Shown here in pieces: positions 44,365-54,138 of a stretch of DNA of 64,000 nt. Where the stretch lies: the NCBI RefSeq assembly GCF_900184945.1, contig NZ_FXYF01000016.1:1-64000 (forward strand), in the 5' to 3' direction. Each line of letters opens with the position of its first letter. Position 1 is the first letter of the stretch. The notes beneath the pieces are model-generated. The model had not been told where the DNA came from, ran no database searches, and saw only the letters and a list, made by a program, of their open reading frames with translations. The position numbers and the translations under genes were made by a program. This DNA comes from Antarctobacter aquimaris (GTDB taxonomy: Bacteria; Pseudomonadota; Alphaproteobacteria; Rhodobacterales; Rhodobacteraceae).

Positions 44365-44784
44365 TCATGGCCCGTCCTCCGGCTCGACCCGCGCACCGCC
44401 GGCTCCGACAAGGTGCAGCGCCGCACCACCGCCGAGATAGAGCAGCCCATAGCCCAGCAGGCTGCCCGATCCGGCCGCGACGAGGCCCGAATAGACCGCG
44501 AAGAAGACCACCGCCATCACCCCCAGCACCAGGAGCGGACCGCCGAGGTAGAACCCCCATCCCGGCACCAGGTCCAGCAGCGCCGAGACCAGCGCGAGGT
44601 AGATCGCATAGCCGATCCCCACCGAGACGATGGAGACCGCCAGCGCGATGCCCATCAGCACCGCGTTTCCGCTCGTGGTGGGCACAAGAAACCAGAGTCC
44701 GACCGCCGCCACCCCCGACACCACCAGCCCGGCAAGGAACGCCAGGCTGTGCATGAGCCAGATGCGGAGGGCGCGGCGCAGCAT
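44365..44784 (-). CDS. Small integral membrane protein
   Basis: A 139-aa protein with four predicted membrane segments (around residues 14-34, 43-65, 73-98, 105-125) and few charged residues. No family recognised. The start lies on the pccA stop: the sequence GTGATG contains the pccA TGA, so either GTG (44787) or ATG (44784) is coupled to pccA translation. This context ties it to the carboxylase operon, but no role is known. Confidence 0.7.
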   Translation of the reverse strand: MLRRALRIWLMHSLAFLAGLVVSGVAAVGLWFLVPTTSGNAVLMGIALAVSIVSVGIGYAIYLALVSALLDLVPGWGFYLGGPLLVLGVMAVVFFAVYSGLVAAGSGSLLGYGLLYLGGGAALHLVGAGGARVEPEDGP

Positions 44785-46784
44785 CACTCGAATTCCATGA
44801 TCACGTCGTCAACGGCCAGGCTCTCGCCGGGGCCTGCGTTGATCTTGGCCACCACGCCCTTACGTTCGGCGCGCAGGATGTTCTCCATCTTCATCGCCTC
44901 GACGGTGCAGAGCGCCTGCCCGTCCTGCACTTCCTGCCCGGCCTCGACGTGGATCTTCACGATCAGGCCGGGCATCGGGCAGAGCAGCAGCCGGGAGGTG
45001 TCGGGCGGCAGTTTTTCCGGCATGAGGGCGGCCAGCTGCGCCTGTCGGGGCGAGCGGATGTGCACCTTCATGTCGGCGCCACGGGTGCGCAGGCGGAAAC
45101 CCTGGGTGATCTTGTCGACCTTCAGCACCAGCGGGCGGCCGTCCACGGTCATCCGCGCCAGGCTGTCGCCGGGCGTCCAGTCGCCCTCGACGCGCAGCGT
45201 CTCACCGCCGGCAAAGCGCACGGTCGACCCATCGTGGTCAGCCTCGATGGAGACCGCGAACTGCTCGCCCTGCAGGCTGACCATCCAGTCCACGCCGACG
45301 CGGCGTTCGTGGTTGCCCAGCCGTCCGGTGACGCGGGTGCGGCGGATCTCGGCCACGCGGTTCATCGCCGCCGCCGCCGCCGCGACGCGCATCAGCTCGG
45401 GCTCACCCAGCGTCACGCCATCGAAACCCTCCGGGTATTCCTCGGCGATGAAGGCGGTGGTGATGTCGCCCGAAATGAACTTGGGGTGGTCCATCACGGC
45501 GGCGACGAAGGGCAGGTTGTGGCCGATGCCCTCGACCTCGAAGCTGTCCAGCGCGTTGCGCATTGTCTCGATCGCCTGCCCGCGGGTCGGCGCCCAGGTG
45601 CAGAGCTTGGCGATCATCGGGTCGTAGTACATGCTGATCTCGCCGCCCTCGAAGACGCCGGTGTCGTTGCGCACAACGCCCTCGCCCAGCGGGCCTTCGG
45701 CCGGCGGGCGGTAGCGGGTCAGCCGGCCGATGGAGGGCAGGAAGCCGCGGTAGGGGTCCTCGGCATAGAGCCGATTCTCGATCGCCCAGCCGTTGATCTT
45801 GAGATCGTCCTGGGTAAAGGGCAGCGGCTCGCCACTCGCCACGCGGATCATCTGCTCGACCAGGTCGATGCCGGTGATCAGCTCGGTCACCGGATGTTCC
45901 ACCTGAAGGCGGGTGTTCATCTCGAGAAAGTAGAAGTTCTTCTGCCCGTCGACGATGAATTCCACCGTACCCGCGCTGGCGTAGCCGACCGCCTTGGCCA
46001 GGGCCACGGCCTGTTCGCCCATCGCCTTGCGCGTGGCGGGATCGAGGAAGGGCGAAGGCGCCTCTTCGACGACCTTCTGGTTGCGGCGCTGGATCGAGCA
46101 TTCGCGTTCGTGCAGGTAGACGCCGTTGCCATGCGTGTCGCACAGCACCTGGATCTCGATGTGGCGCGGCTGCGTGACGAACTTCTCGATGAAGATGCGG
46201 TCGTCGCCAAAGGAGCTGGCCGCCTCGTTCTTGGACGACTGGAAACCCTCGCGCGCCTCGGCGTCGTTCCAGGCGATGCGCATCCCCTTGCCGCCGCCGC
46301 CGGCGGAGGCCTTGATCATCACCGGGTAGCCGATCTCGTTCGAGATCTTCACCGCTTCGTCGGCATCCTCGATCAGGCCCATGTAGCCGGGCACCGTGCT
46401 GACGCCGGCCTCCTGGGCGAGCTTCTTGGAGGTGATCTTGTCACCCATTGCCTCGATCGCGCCCTTGGGCGGGCCGATGAAGGCGACGCCGGCCTTGTCC
46501 AGCGCATCGGCGAACTTCGGGTTCTCCGACAGGAAGCCATAGCCCGGGTGCACCGCCTGCGCGCCGGATTGCTTGATGGCGCCGATGATCTTGTCGATCA
46601 CGATGTAGGACTGGTTGGCCTGCGGCGGGCCGATGTGCACCGCCTCGTCGGCCATTTCGACGTGCAGCGCGTTCTTGTCGGCGTCGGAATAGACGGCCAC
46701 CGTCTGGATGCCCATCTTGCGCGCCGTCTTGATGACCCGGCAGGCGATTTCGCCCCGGTTCGCGATCAGGATCTTGTCGAACAT
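44784..46784 (-). CDS. pccA: Propionyl-CoA carboxylase, biotin-containing alpha subunit
   Basis: A 666-aa subunit that carboxylates biotin with ATP and bicarbonate for propionyl-CoA to (S)-methylmalonyl-CoA. The biotin carboxylase part begins MFDKILIANRGEIACRVIKT, with the ATP-grasp loop ASAGGGGKGMRIAW and EMNTRLQVEHPVTE. The C-terminal carrier domain has the biotinylation site EAMKMEN. The frame opens at 46829, but AAGGGA before the ATG at 46784 fixes the start. pccB lies 2.8 kb upstream with small genes between. Confidence 0.97.
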   Translation of the reverse strand: MFDKILIANRGEIACRVIKTARKMGIQTVAVYSDADKNALHVEMADEAVHIGPPQANQSYIVIDKIIGAIKQSGAQAVHPGYGFLSENPKFADALDKAGVAFIGPPKGAIEAMGDKITSKKLAQEAGVSTVPGYMGLIEDADEAVKISNEIGYPVMIKASAGGGGKGMRIAWNDAEAREGFQSSKNEAASSFGDDRIFIEKFVTQPRHIEIQVLCDTHGNGVYLHERECSIQRRNQKVVEEAPSPFLDPATRKAMGEQAVALAKAVGYASAGTVEFIVDGQKNFYFLEMNTRLQVEHPVTELITGIDLVEQMIRVASGEPLPFTQDDLKINGWAIENRLYAEDPYRGFLPSIGRLTRYRPPAEGPLGEGVVRNDTGVFEGGEISMYYDPMIAKLCTWAPTRGQAIETMRNALDSFEVEGIGHNLPFVAAVMDHPKFISGDITTAFIAEEYPEGFDGVTLGEPELMRVAAAAAAMNRVAEIRRTRVTGRLGNHERRVGVDWMVSLQGEQFAVSIEADHDGSTVRFAGGETLRVEGDWTPGDSLARMTVDGRPLVLKVDKITQGFRLRTRGADMKVHIRSPRQAQLAALMPEKLPPDTSRLLLCPMPGLIVKIHVEAGQEVQDGQALCTVEAMKMENILRAERKGVVAKINAGPGESLAVDDVIMEFE

Positions 46785-46919
46785 GTCTGTCCCTTCTTCT
46801 TGGCCCTCTCGGGGGCTGCGTCTGCACATGCAAACGCCGCCCGGAGCGGGGGCTCCGGACGGCGTCCAATCGGTGTGGGGGCGGCGCCGGTCAGGCGCGC
46901 GCCGCTATCGGTCTTGGTC

Positions 46920-47132
46920 TCAGTTGTTGCGGCAAAGGTCCGGCGTGACGTCGTCGCAGACGACGCCCGCGGCGCCGCCGATGGCCGCGCCGGCCGCCAC
47001 GTTGCGGCCGGTGGCCGCGGCGCTGGCCGCGCCGATGCCGGCGCCGATGACGCCGCGTTCGATGTCGGTGCCTTCGCAGGCGGCAAGGCCAAGCGTCGCG
47101 ACAAGCGCGAGCGAGATCGTGAAGATGCGCAT
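46920..47132 (-). CDS. Small glycine-zipper lipoprotein
   Basis: A 70-aa protein: signal peptide with lipobox LGLAAC, then a glycine-zipper stretch (GVIGAGIGAASAAATG, AAGAAIGGAAGVVCDD) and a short tail ending LCRNN. Glycine zippers pack helices in envelope proteins. The start at 47132 has GGAG 10 bases upstream. It lies just before pccA (135 bases). No direct function is known. Confidence 0.75.
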   Translation of the reverse strand: MRIFTISLALVATLGLAACEGTDIERGVIGAGIGAASAAATGRNVAAGAAIGGAAGVVCDDVTPDLCRNN

Positions 47133-47285
47133 GTAACTGTCTCCTCTTCCCATGTCAGGGTGTTCCGGGTCTGAATGGACGGACTGTGACGCAGCAACGC
47201 GCCAACCGGAAGACGGTTCCGCAGGAGCGCGCGGACAACGGCAGGAACCGGCGCAAGACCGGCAGCTTTCTGCCGAGTGGCGGCT

Positions 47286-47480
47286 TCAGCAGCGCGCCGG
47301 GTAGCGGCTGCACAGGCCGATGTCGGTCGACGGGCCGGTGACGATGTTGCGGTCAAGAGCGACGGCAGGCCGCGACCCAGACGAAGGCTTCCCGTCAAGG
47401 TTGTCCCCACAGCCCGCCAGAAGTGCGGCTGCAACAAGCCCGAAGGCCAGGTGGATGCGGTGTGTCCCGTGGCGTGGCAC
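47286..47480 (-). CDS. Small lipoprotein, GTG start
   Basis: A 64-aa protein with lipobox LLAGCG and a short polar tail with two further Cys (IGLCSRYPARC). The start is GTG at 47480, with GGAG 10 bases upstream. No family recognised. It is one of several small envelope proteins packed between pccB and pccA. Confidence 0.6.
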   Translation of the reverse strand: MPRHGTHRIHLAFGLVAAALLAGCGDNLDGKPSSGSRPAVALDRNIVTGPSTDIGLCSRYPARC

Positions 47481-47838
47481 GCGAGGTTCTCCTCATCTTG
47501 GTTCGGCTGCTCGCCGAGGAGGGAACACCAAAGCCCGGTGGAAATCCAGCCCTTGATTCGGGTCAGGTGACGCCGCGGAAGGATTTCGGCAAACCCTTGC
47601 CGGATCGCGATATTTCGACGGACGACACGAAATCGGGGCGGACAGGCCGGGGACAGACATGCCCGCCCCCTTCGGGGTTGGGTGACGCGGGGACGATGGG
47701 ACGAAAGGGGACCCGGGCCGCGACCCCGCGCCACGCTTGCAGACTCCGCGTCCCCTGCAAAGCCCGCAATCGACGCTTTCTCCGCATCGGCGACAGGCCG
47801 CGCAATCTGGCCGCGAACTGGCAAGAAGGCGCGCATGC
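47481..47838. other. 358-base spacer without a recognisable gene
   Basis: It lies between the GTG lipoprotein and the 120-aa gene. Open frames on both strands here are Arg/Ala/Pro-rich shadows without ribosome-binding sites. Nothing assignable. Confidence 0.45.
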
Positions 47839-48201
47839 TCACTCCCCGTCCTCCAGCGGCTCAAAGGCCTCGGGAAAGGAAACGCGCGCGGCGTTTTCGT
47901 CGATGATCAGGAGGGCCTCGTAGCTCTCCGGGTCAAAGGGATCGTCGTAGGGCAGAACCTCGCGGCCAAACAGCCAGGACAGGCGTCCGGCATCCAGGTT
48001 GCCGCGCTCAAAGGGTTCGTCGCCGAAATGCTGCCAGAGGGCCGCCATGAAGGCGAGATCGGCGCGCCGGTCCGCCGGACGGCGGTCGCGAAAGCGCTCC
48101 TTGCGCGTCAGCGGTGTGACGCCCTTCGGATTGGCCCGCCGGATGGTGAACTGGAAATCGGTGCCGGTCAGCCGGCCGGGAAAGCCGCGATGCTTCAACA
48201 T
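47839..48201 (-). CDS. Conserved-looking 120-aa protein, function unknown
   Basis: A cytoplasmic-looking 120-aa protein with a basic first half (MLKHRGFPGRLTGTDFQFTI, RRANPKGVTPLTRKERF) and an acidic second half (YDDPFDPESYEALLIIDENA). No transmembrane segment or signal. The frame opens at 48261, but the ATG at 48201 gives a plausible N-terminus; the ribosome-binding site is weak. It sits in the pccB-pccA interval on the same strand. Confidence 0.55.
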   Translation of the reverse strand: MLKHRGFPGRLTGTDFQFTIRRANPKGVTPLTRKERFRDRRPADRRADLAFMAALWQHFGDEPFERGNLDAGRLSWLFGREVLPYDDPFDPESYEALLIIDENAARVSFPEAFEPLEDGE

Positions 48202-48333
48202 GTGCCGCACCCAGACACATGGAAACCGCGCCCCGAAAGCCGGGAAACGGCAAGGTCGCAACGCATCCCGCGCGGAGCTGCCTCACATCGGCGGGGAAGC
48301 GGGACGGACGCGCAGGTCCGCCCCGATAGGTTC

Positions 48334-48474
48334 TTACTTGTACTTGCCCGTGTAGACCGGCTCGACCGAGATGGGCTCGGGATCGACCACGATATACTCT
48401 TCTTCCTGCTGCGCACATGCGGAAACACCCGCGATGAGTGCGAACATTGCAAGCAGCTTGATGCTCTTGGACAT
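48334..48474 (-). CDS. 46-aa lipoprotein
   Basis: A very small protein: MSKSIKLLAMFALIAGVSAC, with lipobox Cys at residue 20, then an acidic stretch (AQQEEEYIVVDPEPISVEPV) and the tail YTGKYK. AGGAG is placed 8 bases before the ATG, and there is a clean TAA stop. Codon use and signal peptide look real despite the length. Likely an inner- or outer-membrane lipoprotein of unknown role in the pcc locus. Confidence 0.75.
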   Translation of the reverse strand: MSKSIKLLAMFALIAGVSACAQQEEEYIVVDPEPISVEPVYTGKYK

Positions 48475-48544
48475 CTTCTACTCCTGTCTGGTTCAACGAA
48501 ACACACAGCGCGCGCGCGCCCTGCCTGTCCCCGTTTCGAGGTTT

Positions 48545-48564
48545 CGATTGCTTGGGTGCAATCG
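48545..48564. repeat. Inverted repeat upstream of the 46-aa lipoprotein
   Basis: CGATTGC-TTGGGT-GCAATCG is a 7-bp inverted repeat 70 bases upstream of the small lipoprotein start and 125 bases beyond the stop of the preceding minus-strand gene. It may be an operator or a transcript end. Confidence 0.3.
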
Positions 48565-48688
48565 TCGACAAACCTAACCGAGCCCTGTGGAAAAAGATAT
48601 GCCCTTGCCGCCAACGATTCGGCCTGTGGCACATAAGACGCATTCCACAGAGGGCATGAACGCCGGGCCGCAAGATATTGTGGAAACA

Positions 48689-49186
48689 TCAGAATGCCTC
48701 CCAGATGCAGCGTTGATCTTCGATCCTGTAGCTTTCAAAGACCTGCACAACGCCGGGCGTCATGACGCCGAATTCGACCGGCTCTGCCATCAGGCTGACG
48801 ACGATGCGCGCCGGGTCGATCCCGTCGGCGCGCAACCGCGGCAAGGCATCCTCGGCGCAGAGCCAGGTCAGGTCTTCGGTCAGGGCGCCATGGCTGACGC
48901 CGCCGTCGGCCAAAGCCGGGGCCAGGTAGCGCACGCGATAGAGCGGCGCCTCGTCGATGCTGTCCCAGGCCAGCGCCTCGATGCCCGAGGGCAGCGTCAC
49001 CGATTCCTCCGGCGCCTGGGCCAGCGCCGGACCCGGCACTGCAAACGCCGAGCAAGCAACGGAAACAAAAGAGAGAATTTTTAGGCAGCCCCGACACCGC
49101 CGGGTGTTGGCCGTAACGGTTCCTCCCGTCAGGGCTGCCTGATCCCCGAGCGCGCCCGGGGCGATAAACCTGTGCGGCGCCGTCAT
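48689..49186 (-). CDS. Exported protein, possibly DUF6497 family
   Basis: A 165-aa protein. About 60 residues include an internal-looking signal sequence (ILSFVSVACSAFAVPGPALA) before APEES, then a mature domain (IEALAWDSIDEAPLYRVRYL, LTWLCAEDALPRLRADG, FESYRIEDQRCIWEAF). It resembles proteins labelled DUF6497 in Rhodobacterales, from memory and uncertain. The ATG at 49186 overlaps the stop of the upstream gene (49183), so it is coupled. The N-terminus may be shorter than annotated. Confidence 0.65.
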   Translation of the reverse strand: MTAPHRFIAPGALGDQAALTGGTVTANTRRCRGCLKILSFVSVACSAFAVPGPALAQAPEESVTLPSGIEALAWDSIDEAPLYRVRYLAPALADGGVSHGALTEDLTWLCAEDALPRLRADGIDPARIVVSLMAEPVEFGVMTPGVVQVFESYRIEDQRCIWEAF

Positions 49187-49560
49187 CGGACGCCCTCCCC
49201 TGCCCAGGTCAGCCAGCGGGCACGATGGCCCGGACTGTCCAGCAGGTCCTTGATGCGGCCCTCGACACCGGCAGGCGCCGGCGCGGCAAGCCGCCCTCCG
49301 GCGCGGACGGTGAGACCACATTCCGCAGCGTCAACTACTACCACCGGGGAAAACCCGCGCAAGCCCCGAAGCGCGCGCCAGAGGTCCTGCCGTATCTGCC
49401 GGGCCAGCCGGCCGCGGCGGACCGGCGGAAACTCGCCGGTTGCCACGATGTCCAGCCGCGGCGGCCAGTGCCGCGCCAGCACGTAACCCGCATCGCTGCG
49501 CGCCTCGTACCACCCGCCGCGCAGGCGCCGCGGCGCCCTGTCGGTGTCCCAAGCGGTCAT
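49183..49560 (-). CDS. Small protein in the pccB operon, function unknown
   Basis: A 125-aa basic protein (MTAWDTDRAPRRLRGGWYEA, then PRLDIVATGEFPPVRRGRLA and SPVVVVDAAECGLTVRAGGR). No family, signal or membrane segment seen. It starts 7 bases after the pccB stop and overlaps the next gene by ATGA, which argues for an operon pccB - this gene - exported protein. Confidence 0.65.
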   Translation of the reverse strand: MTAWDTDRAPRRLRGGWYEARSDAGYVLARHWPPRLDIVATGEFPPVRRGRLARQIRQDLWRALRGLRGFSPVVVVDAAECGLTVRAGGRLAAPAPAGVEGRIKDLLDSPGHRARWLTWAGEGVR

Positions 49561-49567
49561 CACGTCC

Positions 49568-51100
<1,533 letters not shown>

Positions 51101-51163
51101 CTGCGGCCCCTTTCGGTTTGCCCGGAAAATACAGGGGAAACGCGGCATCTCAAGGACTTCCTC

Positions 51164-51181
51164 GCAAATTTGCAAATGCAG
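51164..51181. promoter_or_regulatory. Candidate PccR site before pccB
   Basis: Overlapping GCAAA/TTTGC half-sites include an exact TTTGCAAA (51169-51176), 69 bases before the pccB start and about 100 before the divergent exporter gene. From memory, the PccR motif reported in Rhodobacter sphaeroides is built of TTTGCAAA repeats. Only one full element is clear here. Confidence 0.55.
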
Positions 51182-51275
51182 AATAGTCTGCCTTGAGAAT
51201 AATGCGTAACTGCAAAATTCGGCGATGTGTCAGCAACGCATGGACAATCCCCGCCGACCGTCCTACCGCTAAGCC

Positions 51276-52502
51276 ATGAGTTCGCATCCTCAGGTGCGGT
51301 TTCTGGACCGCGCGACCCCGCCACATATTGTCACACTGGTTCTGCTGGCCGGCATGTCCGCGCTGGTGATGAACATCTTTGTGCCCAGCCTGCAACTGAT
51401 GGCGGACTGGTTCGGCACCGATTACGCCATCATGCAGGCCTCGATTACCGGCTTTCTGGCGATGAACGCGGTGCTGCAACTGATCGTCGGACCGATCTCG
51501 GACAAGTTCGGCCGCCGCCCGGTGATCCTGGGCGGCACGGCGATCTTCATCCTCGCCACGATTGGCTGCCTGCTGGCGACGGACATCGTGACCTTCCTGG
51601 TGTTCCGGATGATTCAGGCCAGCATCGTGGTGGCCATGGTGCTCAGCCGCGCCGTGGTGCGCGACCTCTACCCCCCGGCCGAGGCCGCCTCGATGATCGG
51701 CTATGTCACCATGGGCATGTCGCTGGTGCCGATGCTGGCGCCGGTGGCGGGCGGCTGGCTGGCCGAAAGCTTTGGCTGGCACTCCAACTTCTGGGTCATG
51801 CTGGTGCTCGGGGTCGCGCTCTACTGGCTGTGCCACCGCGACCTGGGCGAAACCTCGGTGCGCAGCGGCCTGACGCTGGGCCAGCAGTTCCGCGAATACC
51901 CGCAGCTGTTCCGCAGCCCGCGCTTCTGGGGCTACGCATTGGCGGCGGCCTTCTCCTCCGGCGCGTTCTTCTCCTACGTCGGCGGCGCGTCCTTTGTCGG
52001 GATCGAGGTGTTCGGCCTCTCGGCCACGGTGCTGGGTTTCCTCTTCGGCGCGCCGGCGGTGGGCTACGGGCTGGGCAATTTCATCTCGGGACGGTTTTCG
52101 GCACGCTACGGCATCAACACCATGATGCTGGCGGGCGGGCTGCTTGTCAGCACCGGCATGGCGCTGTCGCTGATCGTCTTCGCGCTGGGCCTCGGCAGCG
52201 CCTGGAGCTTTTTCGGGTTCATGACCTTCGTGGGCCTCGGCAACGGGCTGACCCTGCCCAACGCCACCGCCGGCGCGATGTCGGTCCGGCCCAGGCTGGC
52301 CGGCACCGCCTCGGGCCTGGCCGGGGCGATCATGCTGGGCGGCGGCGCGGCGCTGTCGCAGCTGGCCGGGGTGCTGCTGACAGCGGAAGCCGGGGCCTGG
52401 CCGCTGTTGTGGATCATGTTCGGCTGCGGCGTCGCCTCGGTCCTGGCCACCGTCGTGGTGATCCGCCGCGCCCGCTACCTCAGGGGGCTGGACGCGGCCT
52501 GA
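51276..52502 (+). CDS. Bcr/CflA-type MFS multidrug exporter
   Basis: A 408-aa inner-membrane protein with 12 predicted membrane segments. The MFS signatures are FVPSLQLMADWFGTDYAIMQ, then GPISDKFGRRPVILGG (loop 2-3 motif) and SRAVVRDLYPPAEAASMIGY, typical for the drug:H+ antiporter (DHA1, Bcr/CflA) group. The exported compound is unknown. It lies between pccB and pccR, which suggests it shares their control region. The pccR-type inverted repeat begins 4 bases after its stop. Confidence 0.88.
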   Translation: MSSHPQVRFLDRATPPHIVTLVLLAGMSALVMNIFVPSLQLMADWFGTDYAIMQASITGFLAMNAVLQLIVGPISDKFGRRPVILGGTAIFILATIGCLLATDIVTFLVFRMIQASIVVAMVLSRAVVRDLYPPAEAASMIGYVTMGMSLVPMLAPVAGGWLAESFGWHSNFWVMLVLGVALYWLCHRDLGETSVRSGLTLGQQFREYPQLFRSPRFWGYALAAAFSSGAFFSYVGGASFVGIEVFGLSATVLGFLFGAPAVGYGLGNFISGRFSARYGINTMMLAGGLLVSTGMALSLIVFALGLGSAWSFFGFMTFVGLGNGLTLPNATAGAMSVRPRLAGTASGLAGAIMLGGGAALSQLAGVLLTAEAGAWPLLWIMFGCGVASVLATVVVIRRARYLRGLDAA

Positions 52503-52506
52503 GGAA

Positions 52507-52545
52507 GTTTGCATCTTTGCGGGACAACCGGGCAAAGATGCAAAC
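52507..52545. promoter_or_regulatory. Inverted repeat, candidate PccR operator before pccR
   Basis: GTTTGCATCTTTGC (52507-52520) and its exact reverse complement GCAAAGATGCAAAC (52532-52545) flank an 11-base spacer. Each arm contains two TTTGC half-sites. It lies 56 bases before the pccR start, so autoregulation is likely. It could alternatively end the exporter transcript, but it has no U tract. Confidence 0.65.
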
Positions 52546-52601
52546 GGCGGGCTTATGCCCCGCCCCGCGTCGCGCCCCCCGCAGGAACGGACCCAAGGGC
52601 C

Positions 52602-54002
52602 ATGGCCACGCAGAAACTCTACGCCGGCGCCAAGCTGCGCGACATCCGCACCCGGTTGAACCTGACGCAAAAGGATTTTGCGTCCAAGCTGGGCATCTCC
52701 CTGCCCTACCTGAACCAGATGGAGAACAACAACCGCCCCGTCAGCACGACGGTGGTGCTGGCGCTGGCGCAGGAGTTCGGGTTCGACGTGACCGAGCTGG
52801 GCCAGGGCGATGCCGAACGCCTGGTCACCGACATGCGCGAGGCGCTGGCCGACCCGGTGTTCGGCGAGAACTCGCCACAGCTGGCCGACCTGCGGCTGAC
52901 CGCCTCCAACGCCCCGGTTCTGGCGCGCGCCTTCCTCGCCTTGCACCGCGCCTACCGGCAGACGCACGAACGCCTGGCGTCACTGGACGAGGCGCTGGGC
53001 CGCGAGGGCGCGCAGCTGCAACCCAGCCCCTGGGAGGAGGTGCGCGATTTCTTCCATTACTGCGACAACTACATCGACGCGGTGGACCGCGCCGCCGAAC
53101 ACTTTGCCCGGCTCGAAGAGGGCGAAGGCACCATCCGCAAGGCCGCCATCGACCGGCTCCAGGCACGCGGCATCACCGTGCGTTTTTCGCAGGCGGCGCC
53201 GATGCGTTCCTACGACGAAACGCGGCACGAGCTGGTGCTGTCCTCGCTGCTGCCGTTGGAAACGCAGACCTTCCAGTTGCTGGTGCAGGTGGCGCTCTTG
53301 CGGCAGAACCAGCTGCTGGACGCCACGCTGGACCTCGCCCGGTTCCAGACCGAAGAGGCCCGCGCCATCGCCAAGCTGGGCCTTGCCAACTACTTCGCCG
53401 GGGCCGCCATGATGCCCTACAAGGCGATCCTGGCGGCGGCGCAGGACACGCGGCACGACCTTGAACTGCTGGCCGCGCGCTTCGGCGCCTCGATCGAACA
53501 GGTGGCGCACCGGCTTTCGACCCTGCAACGCCCGGGCGCCAAGGGCGTGCCGTTCTTCTTCGTCCGGGTCGACCAGGCCGGCACGATCACCAAACGCCAC
53601 TCCGCCACGCGGCTGCAATTCGCCCGCTTCGGCGGCGCCTGCCCGCTGTGGAACGTGCACCGCGCGTTCGAAACGCCCGGCCGCTTCCTGCGCCAGCTGG
53701 CCGAAACCCCGGACGGCGTGCGCTACATCAGCCTCGCCCGCGACGTGTCCAAGACCGGCGGCCATTTCGGCGCCCCGGTGCGGCGCTACGCCATCGCCAT
53801 CGGCTGCGAGGTACGCCACGCCGCGGCCCTGGTCTACGCCGACGACCTCGACTTCACCCGCGCCTCGGCGTTTGAGCCGATCGGCATCAGCTGCCGCATC
53901 TGCGAACGCACCAACTGCCACCAACGCTCGGTCCCGCCGCTGGAAAAGCGCCTGACCACCACGCCCAACCGCCGCGACGTCCTGCCCTACCAGCTGGAAT
54001 AG
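52602..54002 (+). CDS. pccR: Short-chain fatty acyl regulator PccR
   Basis: A 466-aa transcription factor of the ScfR group. Residues ~12-65 are an XRE-type helix-turn-helix (LRDIRTRLNLTQKDFASKLG, then LPYLNQMENNNRPV). The middle is DUF955-like (AKLGLANYFAGAAMMPYKAI). The C-terminal DUF2083-like domain includes GGACPLWNVHRAFETPGRF and the Cys-rich CRICERTNCHQRSVPPLEK. Members respond to short-chain acyl-CoA and activate pcc genes. The start ATG 52602 is chosen over the upstream open frame (52509). Its location beside pccB supports the name. Confidence 0.92.
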   Translation: MATQKLYAGAKLRDIRTRLNLTQKDFASKLGISLPYLNQMENNNRPVSTTVVLALAQEFGFDVTELGQGDAERLVTDMREALADPVFGENSPQLADLRLTASNAPVLARAFLALHRAYRQTHERLASLDEALGREGAQLQPSPWEEVRDFFHYCDNYIDAVDRAAEHFARLEEGEGTIRKAAIDRLQARGITVRFSQAAPMRSYDETRHELVLSSLLPLETQTFQLLVQVALLRQNQLLDATLDLARFQTEEARAIAKLGLANYFAGAAMMPYKAILAAAQDTRHDLELLAARFGASIEQVAHRLSTLQRPGAKGVPFFFVRVDQAGTITKRHSATRLQFARFGGACPLWNVHRAFETPGRFLRQLAETPDGVRYISLARDVSKTGGHFGAPVRRYAIAIGCEVRHAAALVYADDLDFTRASAFEPIGISCRICERTNCHQRSVPPLEKRLTTTPNRRDVLPYQLE

Positions 54003-54138
54003 GCGCCCCGGGACCAACCACCGACCTTCGTTCTGGTGAAACTCGAAGCTGACACTCCGCCATCCACATGCACCTGCCCACAAAAAAGGCGTCACGCCCC
54101 CACAGGCGACATCCAGCGCGCGGAAGCGCTCCTCTGGA

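Noticed and set aside
47493-47864. 123-aa minus-strand frame between the small lipoprotein and the 120-aa gene
   Set aside because: Arg/Ser/Cys-rich low-complexity translation, overlapping the end of the better-supported 120-aa gene, no ribosome-binding site.
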